Below are positions 45,011 to 52,397 of a DNA stretch of 64,000 nt, in pieces. Positions within the stretch are counted from its first letter, which is position 1, and the number at the start of each line of letters is the position of its first letter. Origin of the DNA: an uncultured Bacteroidales bacterium. Lineage in GTDB: Bacteria; Bacteroidota; Bacteroidia; Bacteroidales; Bacteroidaceae. The translations under genes were made by a program, and so were the position numbers. The notes under the pieces were generated by a model that saw only the letters and a list, made by a program, of their open reading frames with translations, was not told where the DNA came from and did not search any database. The stretch covers positions 1 through 64,000 of the forward strand of contig CACYZY010000001.1 of assembly GCA_902779085.1 (NCBI GenBank), given 5' to 3'.

Positions 45011-45252
45011 TATCCAATCTTCTCACAATCAAAGTTAGAACGATTCATGCGAGTGGGGTCAATCTCAATATCATACTTGCTCTTGAAGAGGTCCGCAAGC
45101 ATTTGTTGCTCTTTTGGATAGCCAAGAGGTGGTATTGATGACATTGTGCTCGTTTCAACGAACATTCCCTTCTCAAGCTTTTGTCTTTTGTTTTTGCAAG
45201 GAGTATTGTTACTGTTCCTTGGCGAAATTTTCCAGAGTGCCATAATAATCAT
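45010..45252 (-). CDS. Small protein of unknown function
   Basis: 80 residues from ATG 45252 (alternatives at 45279, overlapping the upstream gene, and 45243). Basic N-terminal half (RNSNNTPCKNKRQKLEKG) followed by SIPPLGYPKEQQMLADLFKS, KYDIEIDP. No signal or membrane segment is certain. Last gene of the three-gene minus-strand unit downstream of element A. Not recognised; could be spurious. Confidence 0.5.
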   Translation of the reverse strand: MIIMALWKISPRNSNNTPCKNKRQKLEKGMFVETSTMSSIPPLGYPKEQQMLADLFKSKYDIEIDPTRMNRSNFDCEKIG

Positions 45253-45271
45253 GTTTAAGTAAATAGCGATG

Positions 45272-45793
45272 TTAAGCAATAATCTCGTTGATTAATTGTA
45301 TTTTCTGCTGCTTGACAATCTCCTTCCACAACCTAGAATTCTGGAGTTTGGAGGCAGGTATGTAGTCCTTATATCTCTCATAGAACTCAATGCCCTTCTC
45401 GTCAAAGAGATTGCAATTATAACGGTCGATGATTTCCTCCCAATTCCACTTGTCGGCATACTTTTCCAAAAGCTCATGTGTAAGTTCCAAGTCACTGTTC
45501 TCTGATAATTCAGCCCAGTTCCACTTGTCCTTGAATGCGTCAATAAAAGCCTCTGTTAGTGTTTCTGCCCTAGCTAGTCTTGAGAACTTATCCCAGTCTA
45601 TGCGATTCTTGAATTTCTGAATCATCGGGATAGTCCAAAGAATGAAGGGGTTCTCTGATACATCGTGCCAGTCTACTTTGTCCAGGTACTTTTCCAATAA
45701 GCTTTCAGACCAGCTGTAAGTTCCCGAAAGCTCTTTCCATGCTTCATCTGTTGAGATTTTCTGCATGAATTCATTACTTAATGTTTTAATCAT
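45272..45793 (-). CDS. Trp-rich helical repeat protein
   Basis: 173 residues built from about five repeats of ~27 residues. The pattern is W-x-x-[LV]-S-x-N followed by a helix ending EKY-x-DK-[WV]-[ND]-W, for example WHDVSENPFILWTI, WAELSENSDLELTHELLEKY, and DKWNWEEI. Acidic and aromatic, no signal peptide. I have seen such repeats in Bacteroidota and giant viruses; function unknown, probably a protein-binding solenoid. Middle gene of the unit under element A. Confidence 0.7.
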   Translation of the reverse strand: MIKTLSNEFMQKISTDEAWKELSGTYSWSESLLEKYLDKVDWHDVSENPFILWTIPMIQKFKNRIDWDKFSRLARAETLTEAFIDAFKDKWNWAELSENSDLELTHELLEKYADKWNWEEIIDRYNCNLFDEKGIEFYERYKDYIPASKLQNSRLWKEIVKQQKIQLINEIIA

Positions 45794-45824
45794 AATTCTT
45801 TTCTTTAATTGTTACTGTTTGCTT

Positions 45825-46025
45825 TTATAACTCTAAGTCTCTTTTGGCCATTTTGATATTAGATTCATGTAGCTCAAATTCTGTTAGGTCAATAGCCATT
45901 TCCAAGGAATCCTTTATATCTTCTGGCGTAGAGAAGTCTTCATTCAGTTCTTCCTTGAACACCTTATTGATTGTATCCATCCATGCTAACGCCTCTTTCT
46001 TGGTTTTGTTAGCCCATTTCTCCAT
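45825..46025 (-). CDS. Small helical protein, first gene under element A
   Basis: 66 residues, charged and helical (MEKWANKTKKEALAWMDTIN start; acidic centre). No recognisable family. It is the first gene after the 40-nt element A and is co-oriented with the Trp-repeat gene 31 bases downstream. Confidence 0.6.
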   Translation of the reverse strand: MEKWANKTKKEALAWMDTINKVFKEELNEDFSTPEDIKDSLEMAIDLTEFELHESNIKMAKRDLEL

Positions 46026-46085
46026 ATTATTGAGTGTGGAAAGTTTTTGTTTAACTCCACATTATTTGTGTTTTTATAATATAAT

Positions 46086-46125
46086 GCAAAGAAAACACGG
46101 ACCTCCGCCAACTTGTGGCAGAGGT
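46086..46125 (-). promoter_or_regulatory. Shared 40-nt upstream element, copy A
   Basis: Same length and anchors as copies B and C: GCAAA at one end, CGCCAA in the centre, GCAGAGGT at the other (plus-strand reading). In this copy the flanks also pair (ACGGACCTC...GAGGTCCGT), giving a strong hairpin followed on the minus strand by GTTTTCTTT, so it may double as a terminator for the 46212-47027 gene. It lies 60 bases upstream of the 45825-46025 gene. Confidence 0.75.
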
Positions 46126-46211
46126 CCGTTGAAAATGCAAATCTTAATATAATTTATTGGACTTTTTTCTTTAAGTACGGTTAGAAAAATTATCCAGTTT
46201 TTATCTTACTA

Positions 46212-47027
46212 TTATCTATGTGACTTAATAAAATCAGAATGTGACTGCAAAAATGCAAAATAAGTTTTGATGGCATCATTATACATGGCCTCTCGAGAGT
46301 AGTTAAAATAGCTTAGGTGATAGAGATCTATAGCTATTTTATTCTTCTCCTTGTCATAATAAATAGAATAACTCTCATCATTTAAGTACTTAAAATCATA
46401 TCCAATCTCATTAAGAAAATTAAGAATAATGTTTTCTTTATCATTGTTACCACAGCACACAAAAATATCTGAGTCGAGATTCAGAATCTGTTGTTTTAGA
46501 TAGCATGAATAATCATTTATGGCTTTTTTTAGAACATCATTTGGACATGATGGTCCACCAACTTCCTTTTTACAGTTGATGCGAGCAAATGGATATTCAT
46601 CAGACACTTTAACTGCATCTTTCTCGTCAATTTTATCAAATTCTATAAACGTTGAAGGAGTAGTTTTTACAAGCCCATATAGAATATTTACAATGTTAGT
46701 ATTAAATGCTGTTCTTTTATCAAGAACGTAATCTTCTATTTTGCTACCTGGCTTATGATAAGCATCTCCTCTTGGATCCCAATAATCTTCGTGATCCATA
46801 CCACCATTTTGATCTTTAGTCAAAAAAAGAATACGAAGGGGGCAGTTTACCCATAAATCATTCTCATTGCCATTTTTCAGATGCCTCCAATTCCCAGCCT
46901 TGTCTTTTTCAATGGGCCCTCTAAACATAATGCCATCAGGACAGAAATTAATGTCATTACCACCTTTTTTGTATTCTTGTTCCCAATTAACAAGAATTTT
47001 TTGGTTTTCTTCTACGTAGTTTTTCAT
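46212..47027 (-). CDS. Uracil-DNA-glycosylase-fold-like protein
   Basis: 271 residues, cytosolic. The order LRILFLTKDQNGG (~64-76), TAFNTNIVNILYGL, PFARINCKKEVGGPSC and LKQQILNLDSDIFVCCGN follows the strand/loop pattern of UDG-superfamily proteins (DNA-binding loop, then hydrophobic strand). The canonical catalytic G-[QE]-[DN]-P is not present in standard form (KDQNGG instead), so activity is doubtful. It could act on nucleic acid or be a structural relative used in defence. A -7 box TATATTTG lies just upstream (47074-47067). Confidence 0.45.
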   Translation of the reverse strand: MKNYVEENQKILVNWEQEYKKGGNDINFCPDGIMFRGPIEKDKAGNWRHLKNGNENDLWVNCPLRILFLTKDQNGGMDHEDYWDPRGDAYHKPGSKIEDYVLDKRTAFNTNIVNILYGLVKTTPSTFIEFDKIDEKDAVKVSDEYPFARINCKKEVGGPSCPNDVLKKAINDYSCYLKQQILNLDSDIFVCCGNNDKENIILNFLNEIGYDFKYLNDESYSIYYDKEKNKIAIDLYHLSYFNYSREAMYNDAIKTYFAFLQSHSDFIKSHR

Positions 47028-47076
47028 AATGATAGATGTATATTAATAAAACAATTAATCATGATGCAAATATAAT

Positions 47077-48018
47077 TCAAACTTGATTATCTTGATATAT
47101 GTCCCACATTCTTTTAATCTTTCCAGCTATTTCATTCCGAAGCCAAAGAGGTTCCAGCACTTCTATGTTCTCGCCATTCCAAAGCAGTTCTTGCTGAAAG
47201 TCAAACGAAGGCCGGAGATTGTAGGTAAAAATGCTATATTCTTTGTTACACTCTATCTCCTCCTGCGATTCGTGTATTTTCAGGTCGCGAATGTAATAAG
47301 CCTGTTCTGCGGATACTTTCAACTTTACAGGCTGAATTTCCACTGACTGATCGACCATGATGCCAAAACATCCATCAAAGTATTCCTTCGCAGACCAATC
47401 TTTCGGCATTTCAAAAGACTGGTCTGTAACCTTGATGCTTTTAATGCGATCCAGCGAGTAGATGCGTGGACCTTTTTCGTAATAATGAGAATTAGTGCTT
47501 CGAGCTACCATATACCAACGCTGACGGTATAGCTTTACGCAATATGGTTGTACATCGAAGTTGTTCTCCTCGTCTTTCCAATAATTGTAATAGGTTATGT
47601 TCAGTACACGGTTTCCTTTCATTGCATCGAGGATTGGTTGCAATAAATACTGACCAGAAGGTACATATTCCAACATGATGCGCTCTTTGATGCTTTGGCA
47701 GTTTGCCAAGGCATTGCTCACGCAAAACGTGTTGAAAAGCCAGGAACGAAGCCCATTATTGCTGATGTCTTCCTCGTTTTCTATATAGTAGCGGTATTCC
47801 CCACGATTCTCGTTAACGATATTAATGCCAAACATGTCCCAGATAACATAACGCCAATTATCGAAGGTTCGCTTAGGTATCTCTACCCCACGACTAATAT
47901 CATTATCGAGCCAACGATTATTAAGCTCTCTGAATGAAATCTTTTTGGCTTTATAGATGGTTTCTATAACCCAAACATATTTGTTTATTAATGTCTGTCC
48001 TCTTTCATTATCGACCAT
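47077..48018 (-). CDS. WYL-domain transcriptional regulator
   Basis: 313 residues. The N-terminal ~80 residues look like a divergent winged helix (ISFRELNNRWLDNDISRGVE); the WYL region spans ~130-215 (ITYYNYWKDEENNFDVQPYC, then LYRQRWYMVARST and GPRIYSLDRIKSIKV), with a C-terminal extension. WYL regulators (for example BrxR/CapW types) sense nucleic-acid ligands and control phage-defence loci. It has a full promoter of its own, whose -33 box lies inside element B. Confidence 0.85.
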   Translation of the reverse strand: MVDNERGQTLINKYVWVIETIYKAKKISFRELNNRWLDNDISRGVEIPKRTFDNWRYVIWDMFGINIVNENRGEYRYYIENEEDISNNGLRSWLFNTFCVSNALANCQSIKERIMLEYVPSGQYLLQPILDAMKGNRVLNITYYNYWKDEENNFDVQPYCVKLYRQRWYMVARSTNSHYYEKGPRIYSLDRIKSIKVTDQSFEMPKDWSAKEYFDGCFGIMVDQSVEIQPVKLKVSAEQAYYIRDLKIHESQEEIECNKEYSIFTYNLRPSFDFQQELLWNGENIEVLEPLWLRNEIAGKIKRMWDIYQDNQV

Positions 48019-48036
48019 AATCCATTATCTTTAATG

Positions 48037-48068
48037 CAAATGTACTTTTTTCTCAGCAAATAAACAAA
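48037..48068 (-). promoter_or_regulatory. Promoter of the WYL regulator
   Basis: Minus strand TTTG (48068-48065), 20 bases, TACATTTG (48044-48037). The -33 box is inside the 40-nt element B, so a factor binding the element would cover the promoter. Confidence 0.75.
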
Positions 48069-48095
48069 CAAGGTACGCCAAATCGTAGCAGAGGT
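48056..48095 (-). promoter_or_regulatory. Shared 40-nt upstream element, copy B
   Basis: Anchors GCAAA, CGCCAA and GCAGAGGT at the same spacings as copies A and C. It overlaps the -33 box of the WYL gene promoter and extends upstream of it. Confidence 0.75.
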
Positions 48096-48139
48096 AGAAT
48101 AAAAACATACATTTGTATGACCATTATCTGATAAGCCAT

Positions 48140-49231
48140 TTATTTTTGGGGCAAAGTCGGGGAAAACGTATCAGTGCTTAAGTCATAATAGTTGATTATA
48201 TCTCTTTTTTTCATTAGTAAATTCATTGCATCACTCATTAAGTTTGTCCTGCGATTGTCATTCGGAGTCCATGTTTGATTATGGGTGGCATATTCAGTTA
48301 AGACATTGAATAAGTCCCAAAACAAGAGATTAGTTCTAATCATATTCATTGATGACATTGCTTGTTTTGGTATTAAATCAAGATAGGATTCATAAGGAAC
48401 AATGTCATTGAAATGAACATTGTCTGCTACATCATTGTATTTCTCCAATAGGTTGTATGCTTGTTTCATCTCATTTAATGACGTAAGTGTATTCATTGCC
48501 TCTTCTGCTTTCTCTATCAACTTGCTTAGATTTCCGTTTATGATTTCCGGCTTCTTTGGTATGTCGAGGAGTTCTTTTATCCTTACTGTTTCAAGATTAT
48601 AAGAATGAGCCAGTTGGTTGGGAAAAGCTCTCGTCTGCCCATTCGTACAGACAAGGCGCAAGTAATAGTTACCCATTTCCAACTCACCAATATTCCACTT
48701 TAGATATAAACCGTTACTGAGGAATTCATCCTCTCCTTTGAATGTCCTATATTCTGGATGCTCAGGAAGAAGACGGGCCGTAAGTCCGTAAATAGAGTTT
48801 TGAGAATGTTCAATCGTTTCTACACTATAGGAGTTCTTGTCCATAAACATTTCTAAAAAATCAAAAAAGGCCTCCATTGTTATGGGCTCGTCTTTTATAG
48901 GAATGGCAGCATCGACTATTTTTGCATTTGGATTAGCAATGAAAGCCAATGATGCAGGGTTTGTGACAGAATTTGCCTGAGCTAAATAATTTCGAAAAGC
49001 AGTGACGCCACTATTGCCATAAGTGTCATTGATGGCTTTTCGTAGTTTTTTTGAAACTCCAATAAATCTATCAATGGTTTGTACTACAGTGGGGGAGACT
49101 TCTGTTGCTACGTTGCCAATCTGGAAATAATTATTGCCCATCGCAGCGATTCCTTCAAGCCCAACAACCCGATATGGTTGCTGGTTGTTAAGTAGTTGCT
49201 CCTTCATCCTAAAATAAGCCTGTGTTTCCAT
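48140..49231 (-). CDS. DUF932-like protein
   Basis: 363 residues, no signal peptide. YYLRLVCTNGQTRAFPNQLAHSYN (near residues 193-215, read as two parts YYLRLVCTNG and QTRAFPNQ) matches the R-x-x-C-x-NG core of DUF932 phage/plasmid proteins. The rest is mostly helical with Asn/Leu-rich stretches. Function of the family is unknown. It lies 11 bases downstream of the RecA-like ATPase gene and is probably co-transcribed with it from element C. Confidence 0.5.
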   Translation of the reverse strand: METQAYFRMKEQLLNNQQPYRVVGLEGIAAMGNNYFQIGNVATEVSPTVVQTIDRFIGVSKKLRKAINDTYGNSGVTAFRNYLAQANSVTNPASLAFIANPNAKIVDAAIPIKDEPITMEAFFDFLEMFMDKNSYSVETIEHSQNSIYGLTARLLPEHPEYRTFKGEDEFLSNGLYLKWNIGELEMGNYYLRLVCTNGQTRAFPNQLAHSYNLETVRIKELLDIPKKPEIINGNLSKLIEKAEEAMNTLTSLNEMKQAYNLLEKYNDVADNVHFNDIVPYESYLDLIPKQAMSSMNMIRTNLLFWDLFNVLTEYATHNQTWTPNDNRRTNLMSDAMNLLMKKRDIINYYDLSTDTFSPTLPQK

Positions 49232-49242
49232 ATTTCCACTCT

Positions 49243-50094
49243 TTAATTGTTGGTACTACTAATGTTATTAAAAATTTTGTCAAACTGATTTGCGAAGTCA
49301 TGTAATTGATTGCTGACATTACTTTGAAGTTTACGTATTGCCAGGTCTTGTTCGTATCTTTCTTGGTCGTAATCTACGTCTCCAGTTGAATTTAGACTAT
49401 AGTATAGTCTTACTCCCACATCTCCTCGGCGATTCTTGGAGAATACGACATAGCGGTCGCTATAGATGTTCTTATGATTCTCAAACCGTAGTTCCATCAT
49501 GCCAGTAATCATGTGTTTGAGGCGATTTGAACCAATAAAGTTACCACTTTTTGTCACCTGTTGGATGGTTAGAAAAGAAGTGTTGATTTCACGGTCGTTA
49601 CATGCTTTGTTATTACGCTTAATTGTTGTGAGTAGCATGCTTTCAGCTTTTCTCAGTGTGATGTTCTCTTCTTCTTTTATAATACCTTGAAGTTCATAGA
49701 AAGAATCTATAGCAACTATATCCCAGCCCTTTTGTAGTTGGTCGTTGATAACTTGCCAGTTGTGTGTGTTTGTGTCTATGTCACTTTCTACGAAAAGGAT
49801 GTCCAGATTACCAAATTTTGGGTATCTTTGAACATATATGGCAAGATCTATTTCGTTCATTTCTGCGCTGATGAATAAAATACGAGCTGTAGGGTGGTTC
49901 GTTTGGATGTTAGTAATCAAGTCTAATACTATTGTAGTCTTGCCTACACCAGGGTCGCCAATAACCATATAATTCACTCCTTTGGGAAGTCCCCAATAAG
50001 AGCAAAGCAACTTGTCTAGAATAGTTCCTGTTTTGAAATTCACAAACAAATTCTTTGTGAATTGTACATCTCGCATTTTTATTACATCTTTCAT
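49243..50094 (-). CDS. RecA/DnaB-like P-loop ATPase
   Basis: 283 residues from ATG 50094 (MKDVIKMRDVQF...). A longer frame to 50181 would run through element C. Walker A IGDPGVGKTTIVLDL near residue 45, a Walker-B-like VAIDSFYEL near 110, and a RecA-like core (RILFISAEMNEID). Closest in layout to RadA/DnaB-helicase cores, without an N-terminal zinc finger or Lon-like domain. The C-terminal tail (~245-283) is helical. Probably a DNA-linked motor; its partner may be the DUF932-like protein. Confidence 0.75.
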   Translation of the reverse strand: MKDVIKMRDVQFTKNLFVNFKTGTILDKLLCSYWGLPKGVNYMVIGDPGVGKTTIVLDLITNIQTNHPTARILFISAEMNEIDLAIYVQRYPKFGNLDILFVESDIDTNTHNWQVINDQLQKGWDIVAIDSFYELQGIIKEEENITLRKAESMLLTTIKRNNKACNDREINTSFLTIQQVTKSGNFIGSNRLKHMITGMMELRFENHKNIYSDRYVVFSKNRRGDVGVRLYYSLNSTGDVDYDQERYEQDLAIRKLQSNVSNQLHDFANQFDKIFNNISSTNN

Positions 50095-50120
50095 GTATTT
50101 ATTACTATATGTATTATGCA

Positions 50121-50160
50121 GCAAATTAAACGACAATCTTCGCCAAATAGTGGCAGAGGT
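50121..50160 (-). promoter_or_regulatory. Shared 40-nt upstream element, copy C
   Basis: GCAAA (50121), CGCCAA (50141) and GCAGAGGT (ending 50160) in the same positions as in copies A and B. Located 26 bases upstream of the ATPase start codon. Confidence 0.75.
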
Positions 50161-50418
50161 AAAAAAGAATAACATATTCATATAGCCAACTATATTCTCC
50201 GTCAGCCCATCACATTATTATGCTATACATGTTCACTTTTGGTTTTTATAACGAAACAATAGATAAGAAAGTGAAAAACCAAATCACGACAACTCTATGC
50301 TCCAAAAAAATAAACATTTGTCTAAAACTATATTTTTGCCACACAAATATGGGTTACTCGTTAGATGATTTTGCTTACCGCAAAAACGACATTTAGAACA
50401 TCTTTTGTTATGGGAAAA

Positions 50419-50505
50419 CCAGCTTCGAGGAAGCAGGTGTTTTAGAGGAAGCAAAAGGAGGGTTTACTAGAACTAAACGGCCCTTTTACTTCCTCTAATA
50501 CGATA
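50419..50505. repeat. 22-bp-period repeat cluster with long hairpin
   Basis: TTTA-containing units at 50441, 50463 and 50485 are exactly 22 bases apart, and GTTTACTAGAACTAAAC (50462-50478) matches the 14958/15002 units. TTAGAGGAAG (50442-50451) and CTTCCTCTAA (50489-50498) pair, with AAAAGG/CCTTTT further in, so the whole cluster can fold. Confidence 0.75.
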
Positions 50506-50588
50506 ATACAGGAAATCATAGTTCGACTTATAATCGTTGTGTACTTTTAGAATATTTTTACGAATGTCTCCCCAATCTTGTTTTTTTC

Positions 50589-50622
50589 TCCCTCGTTAGG
50601 TTTTTATTTTTCCCTCGTTAGG
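50589..50622. repeat. Direct repeat TCCCTCGTTAGG, 22 bases apart
   Basis: TCCCTCGTTAGG at 50589-50600 and 50611-50622; same 22-base period as the other intergenic arrays. Confidence 0.75.
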
Positions 50623-50699
50623 AAAAATATTTCTCTAACACTCCTGCAAAAACATGGGGAAATTCAGAACAGAAATAATTAGTTGAAACAAAATTATAG

Positions 50700-50913
50700 C
50701 AAAACATCCCGACACTCCACTTTTTGTTCATAACGTATTCATAATATGTTTGTTAAGCCAGTGGAGTGTTTTACAAACACTCCACCATCATTCCACTCTC
50801 TGCACTTCACTAAAAGTTGAGTGTTAGTGGAGTGTTTTCACAAACACTCCACTCATAAAACAATCTGTATCACAAACGATTATATTGAAAAAGTGGAGTG
50901 TCGGGATGTTTTG
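50700..50913. repeat. ~66-bp periodic palindromic array upstream of the VapE-type gene
   Basis: The 8-mer CACTCCAC occurs at 50713, 50778 and 50845 and its complement GTGGAGTG at 50761, 50827 and 50893, so both recur every 65-67 bases. Two perfect hairpins have arms GTGGAGTGTTT/AAACACTCCAC with loops of 3 and 4 bases (50761-50785, 50827-50852). The whole array is closed by a perfect 26-bp inverted repeat (50700-50725 with 50888-50913). The three spacers are 40, 41 and 40 bases long and AT-rich. This stretch holds no convincing gene. It could be a replication origin, a decayed element or a recombination site. Confidence 0.85.
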
Positions 50914-50982
50914 GAGAAATTCTTGACTAAAAATAAATTTCAAATATATTTGTATAAAGCAGAAAGTGCCAATATTTATTCG

Positions 50983-50990
50983 TACCTTTG
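50983..50990 (+). promoter_or_regulatory. -7 box for the VapE-type gene
   Basis: TACCTTTG fits TAnnTTTG; no good -33 box at 19-20 bases. It would start transcription near 50997, downstream of the palindromic array. Confidence 0.5.
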
Positions 50991-51105
50991 TATCTGCATA
51001 GCTAAAAAGGAGGCCTGTGACATCGACTTAACTACTCTTTCTCCCATCCCTTTGCTTTTCTGAAATGCACACAAGTAATCATTATTAAAAACTTATTTCA
51101 CCTTT

Positions 51106-52293
51106 ATGATTAAATTGCAATCAAAGGGGCAGAGTGCAGTCTTTGAGATAGAATGCTTTCTGCAAGAGAACTACGAATTCCGTCACAACGTGCTTAGCGG
51201 AAAGACTGAATTCAGGGAAATAACCGATAGTAACCAAACTGGAGAGTGGTCTGTCGTTACCCCAAAAGCGATGAACTCCATCGTCCGTAAAGCTAAACTG
51301 GAGTGTGTTGGTAAAGCCTCCCCACGAACGGACATTGAGGAGTATGTCAATTCTGACGCAGTGATGGACTATGATCCCATCAGCTATTACCTGAATCATC
51401 TGCCCCAATGGGACGATAAGGACCATGTGGCCGAGTTGTTTAACCGCATCCCAGGACTTACCAGCGAGCAGTTGTCTTGGTGCTCAACCTGGCTGCGCTC
51501 TATGGTAGCCCATTGGCTGGGCCTCGACCACCTGCATGGTAACGAAGTGACTCCGGTATTGATTGGCCGACAAGGTTGTGGCAAGACAACTTTCGCCATG
51601 AGCTTGTTGCCCCCTCAGCTGAGAACCTATTATCTGGATCACATCAACTTTGCCAACAAGTTTGATGCCGATATGGCACTGACGCACAACTTGTTGGTGA
51701 ACATCGATGAGTTTGCCAACATGAAAGGCAGCCAGCAAGGCAAGCTGAAGCATACGCTTTCAAGGCAGAAAGTGAATGGACGTCCTATCTTCGGCAAGAC
51801 CCAGGAAGACAGAAGACGATATGCCTCCTTCGTGGCAACCACCAACGACGAGCAACCATTGTGTGACCCAACAGGCAGTCGCCGTTTCATCTGTTTGAAG
51901 GTGCCTGACAAGAAGATGATTGACAACCTTTCGCCCATTGATTACGACCAGCTTTATGCGCAGGTGGTGTATGAGATTAGGGAGAAGCACACGCCTTATT
52001 GGTTTACGAATATAGAAGAAGAGCGTATCCAACTGAAAAACCAGCCCTTTATGAAAGAAGAGAGCTATGAAGGGATGCTGGGCAATTTCTATAGGTTACC
52101 CACCAATGAAGAGAAAGGCGAATGGATGAGCCTTGGGCAAGTGATTGAGAACATGCAAGACACATATCCCAAGTTGAAGAATGACCATTCCACCCGCATC
52201 AAGATTGGCTTGACCCTGCGTCAAATGGGTTGCGTGCCAAAGGAAACCAATAAAGGCATGAAGTACCAGCTAATTGGGATGAAGGCTGCCTGA
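51106..52293 (+). CDS. VapE/VirE-type P-loop ATPase
   Basis: 395 residues. A P-loop LIGRQGCGKTTFAMSLL near 148-164 and an acidic LLVNIDEFANM near 200 are the Walker A and B motifs; KLKHTLSRQKVNGRPIFGK and VATTNDEQPL (sensor-1-like) follow, as in VapE/SF3-related helicases. A DUF3874-like winged C-terminal region (~325-390) ends the protein. Such proteins occur in phages, satellites and Bacteroidales genomes near replication regions. No partner primase is nearby. The palindromic array directly upstream is a natural candidate target. Confidence 0.8.
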   Translation: MIKLQSKGQSAVFEIECFLQENYEFRHNVLSGKTEFREITDSNQTGEWSVVTPKAMNSIVRKAKLECVGKASPRTDIEEYVNSDAVMDYDPISYYLNHLPQWDDKDHVAELFNRIPGLTSEQLSWCSTWLRSMVAHWLGLDHLHGNEVTPVLIGRQGCGKTTFAMSLLPPQLRTYYLDHINFANKFDADMALTHNLLVNIDEFANMKGSQQGKLKHTLSRQKVNGRPIFGKTQEDRRRYASFVATTNDEQPLCDPTGSRRFICLKVPDKKMIDNLSPIDYDQLYAQVVYEIREKHTPYWFTNIEEERIQLKNQPFMKEESYEGMLGNFYRLPTNEEKGEWMSLGQVIENMQDTYPKLKNDHSTRIKIGLTLRQMGCVPKETNKGMKYQLIGMKAA

Positions 52294-52320
52294 GATCCAG
52301 CCTCAACTTATTGCAATTAC

Positions 52321-52350
52321 GCCACACTTTTCCATAAGGGATAGTGTGGC
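52321..52350. terminator. Hairpin between convergent genes
   Basis: GCCACACT (52321-52328) and AGTGTGGC (52343-52350) form a perfect 8-bp stem between the VapE-type gene and the convergent preA-like gene. No T run follows, so termination is only likely. Confidence 0.4.
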
Positions 52351-52397
52351 ATAATTAATTGTGCACTGTTGCCAGCAACTGGCTTGAAACATTTATC

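Noticed and set aside
46086-46125. Element A as only a terminator
   Set aside because: Its length and anchor positions equal those of B and C, which do not form a full terminator hairpin; a shared regulatory role is more economical.
50700-50913. CRISPR array
   Set aside because: Only two full repeats, each a perfect palindrome of 25-26 bases, with outer halves that instead complement each other over 26 bp; no cas genes nearby.
50821-51063. 80-residue plus-strand frame
   Set aside because: It runs through the palindromic array and the -7 box of the next gene, and its product has no plausible features.
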